From: Clostridium sp. 'White wine YQ'
GTDB taxonomy: Bacteria; Bacillota; Clostridia; Clostridiales; Clostridiaceae
Direction of reading: 5' to 3'
Length of the DNA stretch: 64,000 nucleotides
NCBI RefSeq assembly: GCF_028728205.1
Contig: NZ_JAQYUU010000003.1
Span: forward strand, 62,001-126,000
Shown: positions 53,882 to 63,716 of the stretch, piece after piece
Layout of the letters: each line of letters starts with the position of its first letter
How positions within the stretch are numbered: the stretch's first letter is position 1
Notes under the pieces: generated by a model
What the model saw: only the letters and a program-made list of their open reading frames with translations
What the model was told of the DNA's origin: nothing
Databases searched by the model: none
Made by a program: the position numbers and the translations under genes

Positions 53882-55003
53882 ATGAGGCTGGTGCCTATTG
53901 AGTGTATAAAAGAAGGAAGTTTTTTGGCTAGAACTATTTTCGATGAAAATGGACGTACTCTTCTAAAAGAAGGGATTAAATTGAATACGGCACTTATCAA
54001 GCGGATAAAATCCATCAATATTTTCTCACTTTACATAATTGATGAATATAGCTACAGTGATATAGAAGATGTTATCAAGCCTGAATTAAGGCAAAAGTCT
54101 ATCAAGATTGTTAAAGATACTTTTTCTAATATAGAGAGAATTGCTAATTACATATTTGATTCTAGCACCTCTTCAAAAGATAAAAATCTTTTAATTAAAG
54201 AAAGAGAATGTTATTTAAAAAACATCTGTGATGTTGCTTTAGAATTAATTGAAAATATATCTGCGAATAAAAATATACTTGTTAATTTAGTAGATATTAA
54301 AAGTATGGATAACTATACATATCAGCATTGTGTTAATGTAGCGGTTCTTTCATTGGTTATGGGAGTTGCTTTAAAATTGCCACGCTCAGATTTACAAGAT
54401 TTATGTATCGGTGCTCTAATTCACGATATAGGCAAGGTTTGTATTCCAAAGGAAATAATTCTAAAGGACGCTGAGCTTACAGAGCAAGAATTTAACATAA
54501 TTAAGACTCATCCTCAAAAAGGTTATGATTACATAGGTAGTACTACAGAACTTAGTTCAGTGGCTAAAATGATAATATTGCAGCATCATGAAAAAGAAGA
54601 TGGTACTGGATATCCTTTCGGATTAACTGGGAATGAAGTTAACCCACTGGTGAAAATAGTTGCTATAGCCGATGTATATGATGCATTAACTTCTGATAGA
54701 CCATATAAAAAGGCTGCTACACCTAATGAAGCCTTAGAATACATTATGGCTAATGTAGGTACTCATTTTGATATAAATTACGTTGATTTATTCACAAAAA
54801 TTATAGTCCCATTCCCTACAGGTACTGTTGTAAAATTGAGCAATGGAGAAATCGGAGTTGTAGAGGAAACCCCTCCTAATTACCCATTGAGACCTAGTAT
54901 AAAAATATTAAAAAGTCCATTAAATGAAAATAGGGTGGGTTCTATCATAAACTTACTAAAAGATTTATCCCTAGTTATTTCTGGGATTCAATACGAAGTA
55001 TAA
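53882..55003 (+). CDS. HD-GYP domain cyclic-di-GMP phosphodiesterase
   Basis: A 373-residue cytoplasmic protein. Residues about 1-130 are an unclassified N-terminal region; residues 140-300 are an HD-GYP domain with HDIGKV and HHEKEDGTGYPFG, the hallmark HD and GYP motifs. It probably hydrolyses c-di-GMP. The start is the ATG at 53882 after GAGGTG. No c-di-GMP riboswitch was found in its leader. Strong terminator follows. Confidence 0.92.
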   Translation: MRLVPIECIKEGSFLARTIFDENGRTLLKEGIKLNTALIKRIKSINIFSLYIIDEYSYSDIEDVIKPELRQKSIKIVKDTFSNIERIANYIFDSSTSSKDKNLLIKERECYLKNICDVALELIENISANKNILVNLVDIKSMDNYTYQHCVNVAVLSLVMGVALKLPRSDLQDLCIGALIHDIGKVCIPKEIILKDAELTEQEFNIIKTHPQKGYDYIGSTTELSSVAKMIILQHHEKEDGTGYPFGLTGNEVNPLVKIVAIADVYDALTSDRPYKKAATPNEALEYIMANVGTHFDINYVDLFTKIIVPFPTGTVVKLSNGEIGVVEETPPNYPLRPSIKILKSPLNENRVGSIINLLKDLSLVISGIQYEV

Positions 55004-55015
55004 AGTACATAATTA

Positions 55016-55055
55016 AAACAGGACATTGAAGAATTTATATTCTTAATGTCCTGTT
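55016..55055. terminator. Terminator between HD-GYP and YciI-like genes
   Basis: AAACAGGACATT and AATGTCCTGTTT pair, with an inner AGAAT/ATTCT, then a T-run; shared by converging genes. Confidence 0.88.
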
Positions 55056-55068
55056 TTTTATCTTAAAT

Positions 55069-55344
55069 TTAAGAATTTAATGCAATATAATTCTTGCTCA
55101 ATATTTCAAAGGAATAAAAACTTGCCTTCTGAAACGGATTATTATTAATTATTTCTTCTGCCTCTTTTAAGTTTTCCGCTTGAAAAATCATTGTAACCCC
55201 ATCTTTATTATATTTCCCACCACAAAGAAGATACTTATCAAAAAGGCCTTTCTTATTCTTATGTGAATTTTCTTTTATACCTTCTTTAAAACTTCTATCA
55301 ATCTTATAATTTATTTTAACAAATATTCCACTAGTCTTTTTCAT
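55069..55344 (-). CDS. YciI-like small protein under SOS control
   Basis: A 91-residue protein resembling the YciI/YCII fold: strand-helix with LFDKYLLCGGKYNKDGVTMIFQAENLKEAEEI and NNPFQKASFYSFEI. The catalytic-type acidic/histidine pattern of YciI is only partly kept. ATG behind AGGGGG. It is the only gene between its promoter (55469-55497), which holds a LexA box, and the terminator, so it is predicted to be induced by DNA damage. Function unknown. Confidence 0.78.
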   Translation of the reverse strand: MKKTSGIFVKINYKIDRSFKEGIKENSHKNKKGLFDKYLLCGGKYNKDGVTMIFQAENLKEAEEIINNNPFQKASFYSFEILSKNYIALNS

Positions 55345-55447
55345 ATTAATAACCCCCTAAACAAATCTATATAAAGAGATTATCAATTCTCTTTACATAA
55401 TAAATACTATGCCTATCTATATATATTTATTACAATTATCTTTATAC

Positions 55448-55459
55448 GAACATATATTC
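55448..55459 (-). promoter_or_regulatory. Second, imperfect LexA-like half-match
   Basis: GAACATATATTC lies 17 bases downstream of the main LexA box on the transcript side. One half matches GAAC; the other has ATTC instead of GTTC. Confidence 0.35.
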
Positions 55460-55468
55460 TATATCTAT

Positions 55469-55497
55469 ATATTATCGAACATATGTTCAAGTGTCAA
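55469..55497 (-). promoter_or_regulatory. SOS promoter with LexA box in its spacer
   Basis: Minus-strand TTGACA and TAATAT with exactly 17 bases between. The spacer contains the palindrome GAACATATGTTC (55477-55488), extended as CGAACATATGTTCA, which matches the Gram-positive LexA box (CGAACnnnnGTTCG). Binding there would occlude RNA polymerase. Confidence 0.82.
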
Positions 55498-55545
55498 CAC
55501 TTATTTACTTCTTTTAGTAAATATTTACGTTAAGGGGGTGTATTC

Positions 55546-55935
55546 TTAAACCTCTATTTCACATCCTATAGCTTTTAAAGCCTCAATTGCCTCACCTATC
55601 TTATTCTCTTTTACTAATACATAATCTGTATCATAGGTTGATATTGCAAAAATACTTATCTTATGCTGAGCAAGTACACTACTTAAATTTGATAATATTC
55701 CGATTAACGAAAAATCCAAAGGTCCTTGAACCTTCAAAATTCTCCATTTTTTCTCGCACTTTATTTCTTCTGGAATATATTCCTCATTACATACTATAGA
55801 TAGTTCCTCATGGGTCTTAGTAATTGAATAGACATCGCTTTGCAATGCCCATTTAGGTATTTCATCTTTACAGTCCAACCTACAAACTCCATAAAACATT
55901 TCTAATAGTTTCAATTTCAATTTTAAATCCTGCAT
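55546..55935 (-). CDS. ACT-domain protein downstream of a ykkC-class riboswitch
   Basis: A 129-residue protein with two ACT-like halves: residues 1-60 (CRLDCKDEIPKWAL, then ELSIVCNEE) and residues 65-129 (LKVQGPLDFSLIGILSNLSSVLAQHKISIFAISTYDTDYVLVKE). The second half is a full ACT-type amino-acid or ligand-binding fold similar to COG3603 and CASTOR-like proteins. No enzyme domain is attached, so it is a stand-alone sensor or allosteric subunit. It follows the riboswitch at 55974-56090. Confidence 0.82.
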   Translation of the reverse strand: MQDLKLKLKLLEMFYGVCRLDCKDEIPKWALQSDVYSITKTHEELSIVCNEEYIPEEIKCEKKWRILKVQGPLDFSLIGILSNLSSVLAQHKISIFAISTYDTDYVLVKENKIGEAIEALKAIGCEIEV

Positions 55936-55973
55936 TTATTGTTTATCCTCTCTACTGTTATTTTTAAAATATT

Positions 55974-56090
55974 AAAAGCCTAGGAGGACATCTCTACGAT
56001 ATCTCCCAGGCTTTTATCCTTCCGTGTACACAATAATATAATTGTGCGTTCTCTCTCGGACCTGACCAGTTCTTTTCTGCGGAAACCTAG
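55974..56090 (-). ncRNA. ykkC-class riboswitch with overlapping terminator
   Basis: Minus-strand RNA contains the ykkC core in order: CUAGGUUUCCGC, GGUCCGAGAGAGAAC, a variable hairpin (CACAAUUAU..), then ACACGGAAGGAUAAAAGCC and UGGGAGAUAUC. GCCUGGGAGAUAUC pairs with GAUGUCCUCCUAGGC (55974-56012), so the 3' half overlaps an intrinsic terminator with a weak T-run. The class includes guanidine-I and the ppGpp and PRPP variants; the ligand cannot be settled by eye. It lies 27 bases after carB and immediately before the ACT-domain gene. Confidence 0.85.
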
Positions 56091-56116
56091 AAAACTTTTC
56101 TTCATTTTATTATATC

Positions 56117-59100
56117 TTACTCTTCTGCGATGTCAAATACCTCAAGATCTTTTTTACACGTTTGATTAACTTTTACATTTACTATAGCGTTAAAAGTATC
56201 TAATGCAGTAACTACTCCGATATTTCTTTCTACTGCAGCTCTTCTTAAATTAAAGCCATCCCTTTTAGAATCATTACCTTTAGTCGGTGTATTAATTACT
56301 AGATCAACTTCCTTATTTTTAATTACATTCATTATATTTGGTTCTTCTTCTCCAAGCTTTCTTACTACTTCAGCATTTAATCCTTCTTTTCTTAAAAGTT
56401 CTGCAGTTCCTGATGTTGCAACAAATTCATAATCTAACCCCTTTAATTTTCTAACTATACTTAAGAATTCGTCTTTGTCATGATTATTTATAGTAGCTAG
56501 TATTTTTCCAGTATTTCTTTCTGGATATAACCCTGCTGCAAGCATTCCCTTATATAAAGCTTCTTCTAGGGTTTTACCTACACCCAATACTTCTCCTGTA
56601 GATTTCATTTCAGGCCCTAATGAAACTTCAACATTAGGAAGCTTTTGAGTTGAGAATACAGGTACTTTTACTGATACAAGTTTAGGTTCTTTATATACAT
56701 CTACACCATATCCTAAATCTTTAAGCTTTGCTCCTAACATAACCTTAGTTGCCAAATCAACAATTGGTACCTTGCTAACTTTTGATATATATGGTACAGT
56801 TCTTGATGCCCTAGGATTAACTTCAATCACGTAAAGATTATCTTGATATTCAATAAATTGAATATTAATCATTCCCTTTATGCCTATTTCAAGTGCAAGC
56901 TTCTTAGTATATTCTAACACCTTATCCTTAATTGACTTACTTAGATTTTGACTTGGATACATTGTTATAGAGTCACCAGAGTGAACCCCTGCTCTCTCTA
57001 AATGCTCCATGATACCTGGAATTAAAACATCTTCTCCATCTGATATAGCATCTACTTCTATCTCTCTTCCCATTAGATACTTATCTATCAATATTGGATT
57101 TTTAGTATCTTTCTCAAAGGCATTACTTAAATAATATATCAACTCATCCTCGTCATGAGTTATTTCCATACCTTGGCCACCTAATACATAGGATGGTCTA
57201 ACCAGAACTGGGAATTCTAATTCTCTCGCTTCTTTAATTCCATCCTCTATTGTCCATACTCCTTTTCCTTTTGGCCTACTTACCCCTAGTTTTTCTAGCA
57301 TTTCATCAAACTTTTCTCTGTCTTCAGCTAAATCAATTTGATCTGCAGTAGTTCCTAGAGTCTGAATATCTTTTTCTTTTAAGAAGTTAGCTAATTTTAT
57401 TGCTGTCTGGCCTCCAAATTGAAGTATTACCCCACTTGGCTTTTCTTTTTCAATTATATTAAATACATCTTCTTCTGTTAATGGCTCAAAATATAACTTA
57501 TCAGATATATTAAAATCTGTACTTACTGTTTCAGGATTATTATTAACTATAATAGTTTCGATCCCCAATTTTTTAAGAGCTAATACACAATGAACTGATG
57601 CATAGTCAAATTCTATACCTTGACCTATTCTTATAGGTCCTGACCCTATAACCATTACTTTCTTTTTGTCCGATACCTGTACCTCATCATATTGTTCATA
57701 GGTAGAGTAATAGTATGGTGAAAGTGCCTCAAACTCTCCTCCACAGGTATCAACCATCTTATAACTTGGCTTTATATTCCATATACTTCTTAATTTAAAT
57801 ATATCTTCTGGAGTGGAACCGAGTAAATCTGCTATTCCTTTATCTGAGAAGCCTTTTCTTTTTAAATTTTGTAGCCATTCTTTATCTAGTTGTTCAAGCT
57901 TACTTAGTTTTAATCTTTGTTCTTCTTCAACAATCCACTTAAACTTTTCAATAAAGAATATATCCATTCCAGTTATTCTTGATACATGCTCAACTCTATA
58001 ATCTCTTCTTAACATTTCTGCAAGAGCAAAGATTCTCTCATCATCTGGAGTTTTTATTCTTTCTCTAAGTTCTTCTAAGCTTAAACTTCTGAACTTTTTA
58101 TGCTCTAAAGAATACTTTCCAATTTCCAAACTTCTAATACCTTTTAGGAATGCTGCTTCAAAATTAGCTCCTATAGCCATTATTTCTCCTGTAGCCATCA
58201 TCTTTGTTCCTAAAGCCCTATCTGCAGAGAAGAATTTATCAAATGGCCATTTTGGTATTTTAACAACCACATAATCTAATGTAGGTTCAAAACATGCATA
58301 AGTTTTCTTAGTAACTGCATTTTCAATTTCATCTAGTCCATACCCTAATGCTATTTTCGCTGCCATCTTTGCAATTGGATATCCAGTTGCTTTAGATGCT
58401 AACGCTGATGAACGCGAAACTCTAGGATTTATCTCAATAACTGCATACTCAAAAGAATTTGGATTTAATGCAAATTGTACATTACATCCTCCTTCAATCC
58501 CTACAGCATTTATTATATTAATAGATGCCGTTCTAAGCATCTGATATTCTTTATCCGATAATGTTTGGGATGGCGCTACAACTATTGAGTCTCCAGTGTG
58601 TATTCCTACTGGATCAATATTTTCCATGTTACAAACTGTTATACAATTTCCATAGGAATCTCGCATAACCTCATATTCTACTTCTTTCCATCCTTTGACA
58701 CTCTTCTCTAACAAGCACTGATGAATTGAGCTCAATTGCAAACCTGAGGCTAGTGTTACATTTAATTCTTCTTCATTATTTACAATTCCTCCACCTGTTC
58801 CTCCTAGGGTATATGCAGGTCTAACAACTACTGGGTAACCTATTTCATTTGCTACCTTTCTTCCTTGATCTAAAGTTGTTACAATTTCACTTTGAATCAC
58901 TGGTTCATTTATTCTTTGCATCATAGCTCTGAATAATTCTCTGTCTTCACCCTCTTTAATGGATTCAACAGAAGTACCTATTACTTTCAAATTATATTTA
59001 TCTAATATACCTTTTTCATACAACTCTACAGTTAAGTTCAGCCCTGTTTGGCCACCCATCCCTGCAAGAAGAGAATCAGGTTTTTCTTTTTTTATTACTT

Positions 59101-59326
59101 TTTCAACAAACTCTACAGTTAACGGTTCTAGATATATTTTATCAGCTACTTCTTTGTCTGTCATAATTGTAGCTGGATTTGAATTTACTAAAACAACCTC
59201 TATTCCTTCTTCTTTTAATGCTTGGCAAGCTTGTGTTCCTGAATAATCAAACTCTGCTGCTTGCCCTATAATAATCGGACCTGATCCTATAACTAATACT
59301 TTTTTTATATCTTTATTTAATGGCAT
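56117..59326 (-). CDS. carB: Carbamoyl-phosphate synthase, large subunit
   Basis: Catalyses carbamoyl phosphate synthesis from bicarbonate, ATP and ammonia delivered by CarA. The 1069-residue protein shows the two duplicated ATP-grasp halves, each beginning with IGSGPI ([17 protein letters not shown] and [16 protein letters not shown]), and the C-terminal MGS-like regulatory region ([18 protein letters not shown]). AGGAGG precedes the ATG. Second gene after carA; together with the PyrR attenuator this belongs to pyrimidine supply. Confidence 0.97.
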   Translation of the reverse strand: MPLNKDIKKVLVIGSGPIIIGQAAEFDYSGTQACQALKEEGIEVVLVNSNPATIMTDKEVADKIYLEPLTVEFVEKVIKKEKPDSLLAGMGGQTGLNLTVELYEKGILDKYNLKVIGTSVESIKEGEDRELFRAMMQRINEPVIQSEIVTTLDQGRKVANEIGYPVVVRPAYTLGGTGGGIVNNEEELNVTLASGLQLSSIHQCLLEKSVKGWKEVEYEVMRDSYGNCITVCNMENIDPVGIHTGDSIVVAPSQTLSDKEYQMLRTASINIINAVGIEGGCNVQFALNPNSFEYAVIEINPRVSRSSALASKATGYPIAKMAAKIALGYGLDEIENAVTKKTYACFEPTLDYVVVKIPKWPFDKFFSADRALGTKMMATGEIMAIGANFEAAFLKGIRSLEIGKYSLEHKKFRSLSLEELRERIKTPDDERIFALAEMLRRDYRVEHVSRITGMDIFFIEKFKWIVEEEQRLKLSKLEQLDKEWLQNLKRKGFSDKGIADLLGSTPEDIFKLRSIWNIKPSYKMVDTCGGEFEALSPYYYSTYEQYDEVQVSDKKKVMVIGSGPIRIGQGIEFDYASVHCVLALKKLGIETIIVNNNPETVSTDFNISDKLYFEPLTEEDVFNIIEKEKPSGVILQFGGQTAIKLANFLKEKDIQTLGTTADQIDLAEDREKFDEMLEKLGVSRPKGKGVWTIEDGIKEARELEFPVLVRPSYVLGGQGMEITHDEDELIYYLSNAFEKDTKNPILIDKYLMGREIEVDAISDGEDVLIPGIMEHLERAGVHSGDSITMYPSQNLSKSIKDKVLEYTKKLALEIGIKGMINIQFIEYQDNLYVIEVNPRASRTVPYISKVSKVPIVDLATKVMLGAKLKDLGYGVDVYKEPKLVSVKVPVFSTQKLPNVEVSLGPEMKSTGEVLGVGKTLEEALYKGMLAAGLYPERNTGKILATINNHDKDEFLSIVRKLKGLDYEFVATSGTAELLRKEGLNAEVVRKLGEEEPNIMNVIKNKEVDLVINTPTKGNDSKRDGFNLRRAAVERNIGVVTALDTFNAIVNVKVNQTCKKDLEVFDIAEE

Positions 59327-59352
59327 TTTCTTACCTCCTAATACTTCTAAGC

Positions 59353-60402
59353 TTAAAGTGAATACTTCATAAATTTATCAAAAATATATTCCGAATCTTT
59401 TGGTCCTGGACATGCTTCAGGATGGAATTGTACTGAATATATTGGTAACTCCTTATGCTTCATTCCTTCTATTGTTCCATCATTTAAATTAACATGGGTT
59501 ACCTCTATATTCTCTGGTAAGGTGTCTACAACATATCCATGATTTTGTGATGTTATATGCACTCTATTACTTTCCAAATCCTTAACTGGATGATTACATC
59601 CCCTGTGTCCAAACTTTAACTTTGAAGTCTTTCCTCCTAAGCTTAATGCTAAAAGCTGATGTCCTAGGCAAATTCCTACTATAGGTTTCTTTCCAACTAA
59701 GCCTTTAATATTTCTGATAGCATCTGGAAGATCTTCTGGATCCCCAGGACCATTTGATAAAAATATTAAATCTGGATTCACCTCTAATATTTTCTCTGCC
59801 TCAGTATCTGCAGGAAATACAGTTACCTTGCATCCTCTATTCAAAAAATTTCTTATTATATTTTGTTTTATCCCAAAATCCATTATTGCAACATGTTTTC
59901 CAGCACCATCTATTGTATATATTTCTTTAGAAGTAACTGTTTTAACTGCATCCTTATTGGAATAATTATTTAATTTAAGTTTAGCTTCTTGAAGTCCAAT
60001 ATCTTCTAAGGTAATTATGCCTTTCATAGTCCCATTATTTCTTAGTATCTTTGTTAATGCTCTTGTATCTATTCCTTCTAATCCTATAATTTTATTTTGT
60101 TTTAAATAATCTTCTATCTGAAATTCGCATCTAAAATTACTTGGGTAAGAACATTGTTCTCTTACTATAAATCCTTTAACTTTAACTGATTTAGATTCTA
60201 CATCTTCTAGATTTATTCCGTAATTTCCTATAAGAGGATACGTCATAGTGACAATTTGTCCATAATAAGAAGGGTCTGTTAAAACCTCCTGATATCCTGT
60301 CATTCCAGTGTTAAAAACTACCTCTCCAACACTTTCTTTTAAATATCCAAATGCTTTACCTTCAAATATAATTCCATTTTCCAATATTAGCTTTGCTTTC
60401 AT
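59353..60402 (-). CDS. carA: Carbamoyl-phosphate synthase, small (glutaminase) subunit
   Basis: Releases ammonia from glutamine for CarB. The 349-residue protein has the class I amidotransferase nucleophile in [15 protein letters not shown] and the His/Glu dyad in [17 protein letters not shown]; the N-terminal CPSase domain is [26 protein letters not shown] precedes the ATG. First gene of the carAB operon, after a PyrR-type attenuator leader. Confidence 0.97.
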   Translation of the reverse strand: MKAKLILENGIIFEGKAFGYLKESVGEVVFNTGMTGYQEVLTDPSYYGQIVTMTYPLIGNYGINLEDVESKSVKVKGFIVREQCSYPSNFRCEFQIEDYLKQNKIIGLEGIDTRALTKILRNNGTMKGIITLEDIGLQEAKLKLNNYSNKDAVKTVTSKEIYTIDGAGKHVAIMDFGIKQNIIRNFLNRGCKVTVFPADTEAEKILEVNPDLIFLSNGPGDPEDLPDAIRNIKGLVGKKPIVGICLGHQLLALSLGGKTSKLKFGHRGCNHPVKDLESNRVHITSQNHGYVVDTLPENIEVTHVNLNDGTIEGMKHKELPIYSVQFHPEACPGPKDSEYIFDKFMKYSL

Positions 60403-60475
60403 AATAGCCCTCCTAATTTAACTATTAAAGCTAAGAATACACCTTTTATCTAAGAAAGATCCCTTATTCTTTTGC

Positions 60476-60663
60476 ATAAACAAAAGGATAATAGAGAGAT
60501 TAAAATATATCATTAATCCCTTTATTATCCTCCAAATAGTTAAACGCAAAAACCGCGTATAAAGACAAAGCTGTTAAGTTTTTAATATCAAATGTTAACA
60601 TAACAACATACTCCTTTCTGGCCTCACTGGACCAATTTAAAGTGTATCTAACTTTATTTTCTT
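60476..60663 (-). promoter_or_regulatory. PyrR-type attenuator leader of carAB
   Basis: The minus-strand leader has the anti-antiterminator and PyrR-binding loop string GGUCCAGUGAGGCCAGAAAG (within 60610-60636), matching the conserved UCCAGnGAGGCU loop of pyr attenuators. It is followed by a strong terminator hairpin (AGGAUAAUA..GGGAUUAA with UUUAAUCUC..UAUUAUCCU, 60483-60531) and UUUU. UMP-bound PyrR would favour termination. Confidence 0.85.
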
Positions 60664-60669
60664 AAAGAT

Positions 60670-60698
60670 ATTCTATGTTATAGTATTCCATTTGTCAA
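60670..60698 (-). promoter_or_regulatory. Sigma-A promoter of carAB
   Basis: Minus-strand TTGACA and TAGAAT with 17 bases between; the start of transcription would fall just before the PyrR leader. Confidence 0.85.
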
Positions 60699-60960
60699 GA
60701 AGGTCTACAATTCCTTTTTGGTTATATTAAAAGAAACAGCTTACATAAAGGGATTTATTATTTCTACTTTTTATACATAATTTATTCATTTCTTTCTTAA
60801 AATATACTTAGCCCCCAATTTAATAGTCAGTATATATTCTTATTATACTTTTCTTTAGGAATTTATTCAAGATATTTGTTATATTTATACGATAAATTTG
60901 CATATTTATTCATTTTTATTTTTTATTAATCCCTATCTAATAATATTTTTTTATAAGGCA

Positions 60961-60990
60961 AAAGGACTGTTACAAAAGTAACAGTCCTTT
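60961..60990 (-). terminator. Orphan terminator-like hairpin
   Basis: AAAGGACTGTTAC and GTAACAGTCCTTT pair perfectly across a 4-base loop. On the minus strand TTTTGCC follows. No gene on either strand ends here. Confidence 0.55.
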
Positions 60991-61200
60991 TCCTTGCCTA
61001 AATTATTATACCTTGTCTTATTTTGAAGCCTTCTTAATTATTATCTATCCTAGTTATTATGTCAATGGATTTAGTAATTATATTTATTTTTTTCCTTGAT
61101 TTTTTTATTTTTTTATTCAAAATACTTAAATCTTACTTAGTAACCATTTCATAAATGTTGAATATAATACTAATTGAGATTAATATAAAAGGATGTTTTT

Positions 61201-61857
61201 ATGTATAACTCATATGAAAATTTCGACTTTGATTCCTCAACAGTTAGATTCTTTTCCCATGGTGAGGAAATAGATGAAGTTGGAGAATTTGAAGTAGATG
61301 TAAATTATAGCATCCCTCCACTTTTTAGGTTCATTAGTCTAGAAGAAGAATATGGTGATGGCTATAGAGAAGAAGAGGAGGATGTATTTTTCAATCCTAT
61401 ATATGGATATAGGCAGCTCCCAAATAATATGATGCCTCCAAATATAGTAGATCCTTCAGCATTTCAACTTTCTCCAAACTATCCAAACTATCCAAACTAT
61501 CCAAATTACCAAGGCAATCAATTTTATCCAAACAATCCATATAGCCAACAAGGAGCACAAGGTAAAATGCCAAGCGCTGCAGGCCCAATGAGTAGTCCTC
61601 CTAATTTTGTTCCTTCAAAATCTGAGAGTAAAAAGTATGGTACTGAAAAAGGCGTAGGCACATATAAGGTTGATTATGGTGCAATAAGACCCTGTACAAA
61701 TAGATTTGTATACATTTGGCAAAAAAATGGTAATGCTTACTGGGCTTATTTAACTTATGTTGGCCCAAGGTCTGTAGCAGGTTGGCGATGGATGGGCTTT
61801 AGATGGGTATACTTTGGATTAGATCTAAATAGGATAGACAGTTTTACATGTTATTAA
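61201..61857 (+). CDS. Coat-like protein with NYP repeats, unknown function
   Basis: A 218-residue protein. The first 75 residues are acidic and aromatic. Residues about 95-125 are low complexity with an NYP tandem repeat (PNYPNYPNYPNY) and an Asn/Gln/Pro run, then a linker and a C-terminal domain rich in Trp/Tyr (FVYIWQKNGNAYWAYLTYVG, then GWRWMGFRW and RIDSFTC). The pattern resembles spore-surface proteins, but no domain is firmly recognised. ATG behind AAAGGATG. Single gene. Confidence 0.72.
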   Translation: MYNSYENFDFDSSTVRFFSHGEEIDEVGEFEVDVNYSIPPLFRFISLEEEYGDGYREEEEDVFFNPIYGYRQLPNNMMPPNIVDPSAFQLSPNYPNYPNYPNYQGNQFYPNNPYSQQGAQGKMPSAAGPMSSPPNFVPSKSESKKYGTEKGVGTYKVDYGAIRPCTNRFVYIWQKNGNAYWAYLTYVGPRSVAGWRWMGFRWVYFGLDLNRIDSFTCY

Positions 61858-61882
61858 TAAAAACCTAATATTTATAAGACTA

Positions 61883-61920
61883 AACCCACAGAATATCATT
61901 AAAATTCTGTGGGTTGTTTT
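61883..61920. terminator. Terminator between coat-like gene and ABC cassette
   Basis: AACCCACAGAAT and ATTCTGTGGGTT pair perfectly, followed by T residues on both sides; shared by converging genes. Confidence 0.88.
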
Positions 61921-61933
61921 TATATGATAATAG

Positions 61934-62731
61934 CTAAGATGAAAACAATTGTGAACTTATAAGCTTTTTAGTATATTCTTCTTTAGGCTTATCTAATATC
62001 TTCATAGTTTGTCCTATTTCAACTATCTTACCGCTGTTCATTACTGCAATTCTATCGCATAAATGTTTTACAACCTTCAAGTCATGAGAAATAAACAGAT
62101 AAGTAAGTTTCAATTCTTTTCTCAAGTTTTCTAAAAGATTAAGTATTTGTCCTTGTATTGATACATCTAATGCTGAAACTGGCTCATCACATATTATGAA
62201 ACTTGGTCTTGTTGCTATAGCTCTTGCGATTCCTATTCTCTGTCTCTGCCCCCCACTCATTTGATGCGGATACTTGTATTTATCACTTTCAGACAACTCT
62301 ACTAGGTTAAGTAACCTTATTACCTCACTATCTAGTCCTGAATTATCTACTATCTTATGAAGTCTTAAAGGCACCTTTAATAACTCATCAATTGTCATCA
62401 GAGGATCTAATGTCCCTTGACTTGCTTGAAAAATAATTTGCAATTCCTTTCTCAAGCCTCTCATAACATCATCATTTATCTTTGTTAAGTCCATGTTCTT
62501 ATAAATTATTTTACCTTCATCAGCTTTTATAAGATTTAGTATTAATGACGCCGTTGTACTTTTACCACATCCACTTTCACCAATAAGTCCTAAAGATTCT
62601 CCTTCTTTAATTTCAAAACTCACATCATTTACTGCTTTAATGAGATTCTTCTTAGCAAAAATATTTTTCTTTACAATATAGTGTTTTGACAGGTTTTTGA
62701 TTGTTATTAAATCTCTACTTTCTCTATTCAA
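61934..62731 (-). CDS. Peptide/nickel-type ABC transporter ATPase (OppF/DppF-like)
   Basis: A 265-residue ABC ATPase: Walker A GESGCGKST, signature MSGGQRQRIGIARA, Walker B FIICDEPVSALD, H-loop FISHDL. It lacks the C-terminal oligo_HPY extension seen in many OppF. The start is a TTG at 62731 behind AGGTG, overlapping the end of the upstream gene; the GTG at 62740 is the alternative. Partner of the ATPase before it in an Opp/Dpp-type importer; the substrate is unknown. Confidence 0.9.
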   Translation of the reverse strand: MNRESRDLITIKNLSKHYIVKKNIFAKKNLIKAVNDVSFEIKEGESLGLIGESGCGKSTTASLILNLIKADEGKIIYKNMDLTKINDDVMRGLRKELQIIFQASQGTLDPLMTIDELLKVPLRLHKIVDNSGLDSEVIRLLNLVELSESDKYKYPHQMSGGQRQRIGIARAIATRPSFIICDEPVSALDVSIQGQILNLLENLRKELKLTYLFISHDLKVVKHLCDRIAVMNSGKIVEIGQTMKILDKPKEEYTKKLISSQLFSS

Positions 62732-63701
62732 AAATATCACCTGTATCGTTTAAAATACATCTTACCTTTCTGTCATCTATATTTCTCACCTTTGGTATTC
62801 CTTCTAGGCACTTAGAATTTTTATACTTGCATCTTTCATAAAATGGACATTGATTTTTAAATTCATCGGGAATAGGCGTTTTCCCCGTAAGAGAATATAA
62901 TTCTTTATCATTATTATCTAAGGATTCTACACAATTTATTAGTTCTTTAGTATATGGATGAAGGGGATTGGTAAGTATGTCCTTGGTTGTACCTTCCTCC
63001 ATAACTAATCCACCATACATTACAACTACCCTATTACATATATATCTAACTACATCAAAATCATGAGTAATTATAATTATTGACGATTCATCCTTTATAT
63101 TTATATCTTTTAAAAGGTCTAACACCTTTTTTTGTAATGAAGCATCTATTGCGGCTGTTGGTTCATCTGCAATTATTATCTCTGGGGAGCAAAGGGTACT
63201 CATTGTAATAAGCACTCTTTGACAAAGTCCCCCACTTAACTGCCAGGGAAACATATTATAAACAACCTCAGCATTGTCAATTCCAACCTTTTTCATTGCC
63301 GTTATTATTTTATTTTTGTCATTGTTCTCCCCATGAACCTTTAAAACTTCCCTAAGTTGCTTGCCCACCCTTTTATATGGGTTCAGTGCTACGCTAGCAT
63401 CTTGAAATATATAGGATATTCTTTTCCCACGTATTTTACGCATATCTTTTTCACTTAGTTTAATGAGTTCAGTATTATCAAAAATAATACTTCCTCCATC
63501 TATTCGAAAATCAGAATCTTGCGTTAATCTAAGTACTGAAGATGCAGTTACTGTCTTACCACTTCCCGATTCACCTAGTATACCTAGAATCTCTCCTTTG
63601 TTAAGCTGAATATCCACTCCTCTAATTACTTGAACGAATCCATTATTAGCTTTAAAAGAGAGCATTAGTCCACTAATATTAAGAATTGTATTATTATTCA
63701 T
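62724..63701 (-). CDS. Peptide/nickel-type ABC transporter ATPase (OppD/DppD-like)
   Basis: A 325-residue ABC ATPase with Walker A GESGSGKTVT, Q-loop, signature LSGGLCQRVLI, Walker B IIIADEPTAAID and H-loop ITHDFDV. The C-terminal oligo_HPY region carries cysteines (CPFYERCKYKNSKC) as in OppD/DppD. The signature LSGGLCQ is slightly off the usual LSGGMRQ. Translationally overlaps the next ATPase gene; the permease and binding-protein genes would lie beyond the right edge. Confidence 0.9.
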   Translation of the reverse strand: MNNNTILNISGLMLSFKANNGFVQVIRGVDIQLNKGEILGILGESGSGKTVTASSVLRLTQDSDFRIDGGSIIFDNTELIKLSEKDMRKIRGKRISYIFQDASVALNPYKRVGKQLREVLKVHGENNDKNKIITAMKKVGIDNAEVVYNMFPWQLSGGLCQRVLITMSTLCSPEIIIADEPTAAIDASLQKKVLDLLKDINIKDESSIIIITHDFDVVRYICNRVVVMYGGLVMEEGTTKDILTNPLHPYTKELINCVESLDNNDKELYSLTGKTPIPDEFKNQCPFYERCKYKNSKCLEGIPKVRNIDDRKVRCILNDTGDIFE

Positions 63702-63716
63702 CGACTCACATCCAAA

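Larger units (their letters stand above)
60403..61200. other. Large gene-less stretch upstream of carAB and the coat-like gene
   Basis: About 800 bases. Left part holds the carAB leader, attenuator and promoter. The middle is very AT-rich and featureless. A 13-bp perfect hairpin lies at 60961-60990. A 31-codon hydrophobic frame at 61059-61154 has no ribosome binding site and is probably not a gene. Confidence 0.75.

Noticed and set aside
61059..61154. 31-codon hydrophobic open frame in the gap before the coat-like gene
   Set aside because: No ribosome binding site, T-rich low complexity, no flanking terminator; likely chance.
61470..61520. Tandem repeats that might be a CRISPR-like array
   Set aside because: The repeat is a coding PNY repeat in frame inside one protein, with no spacers.
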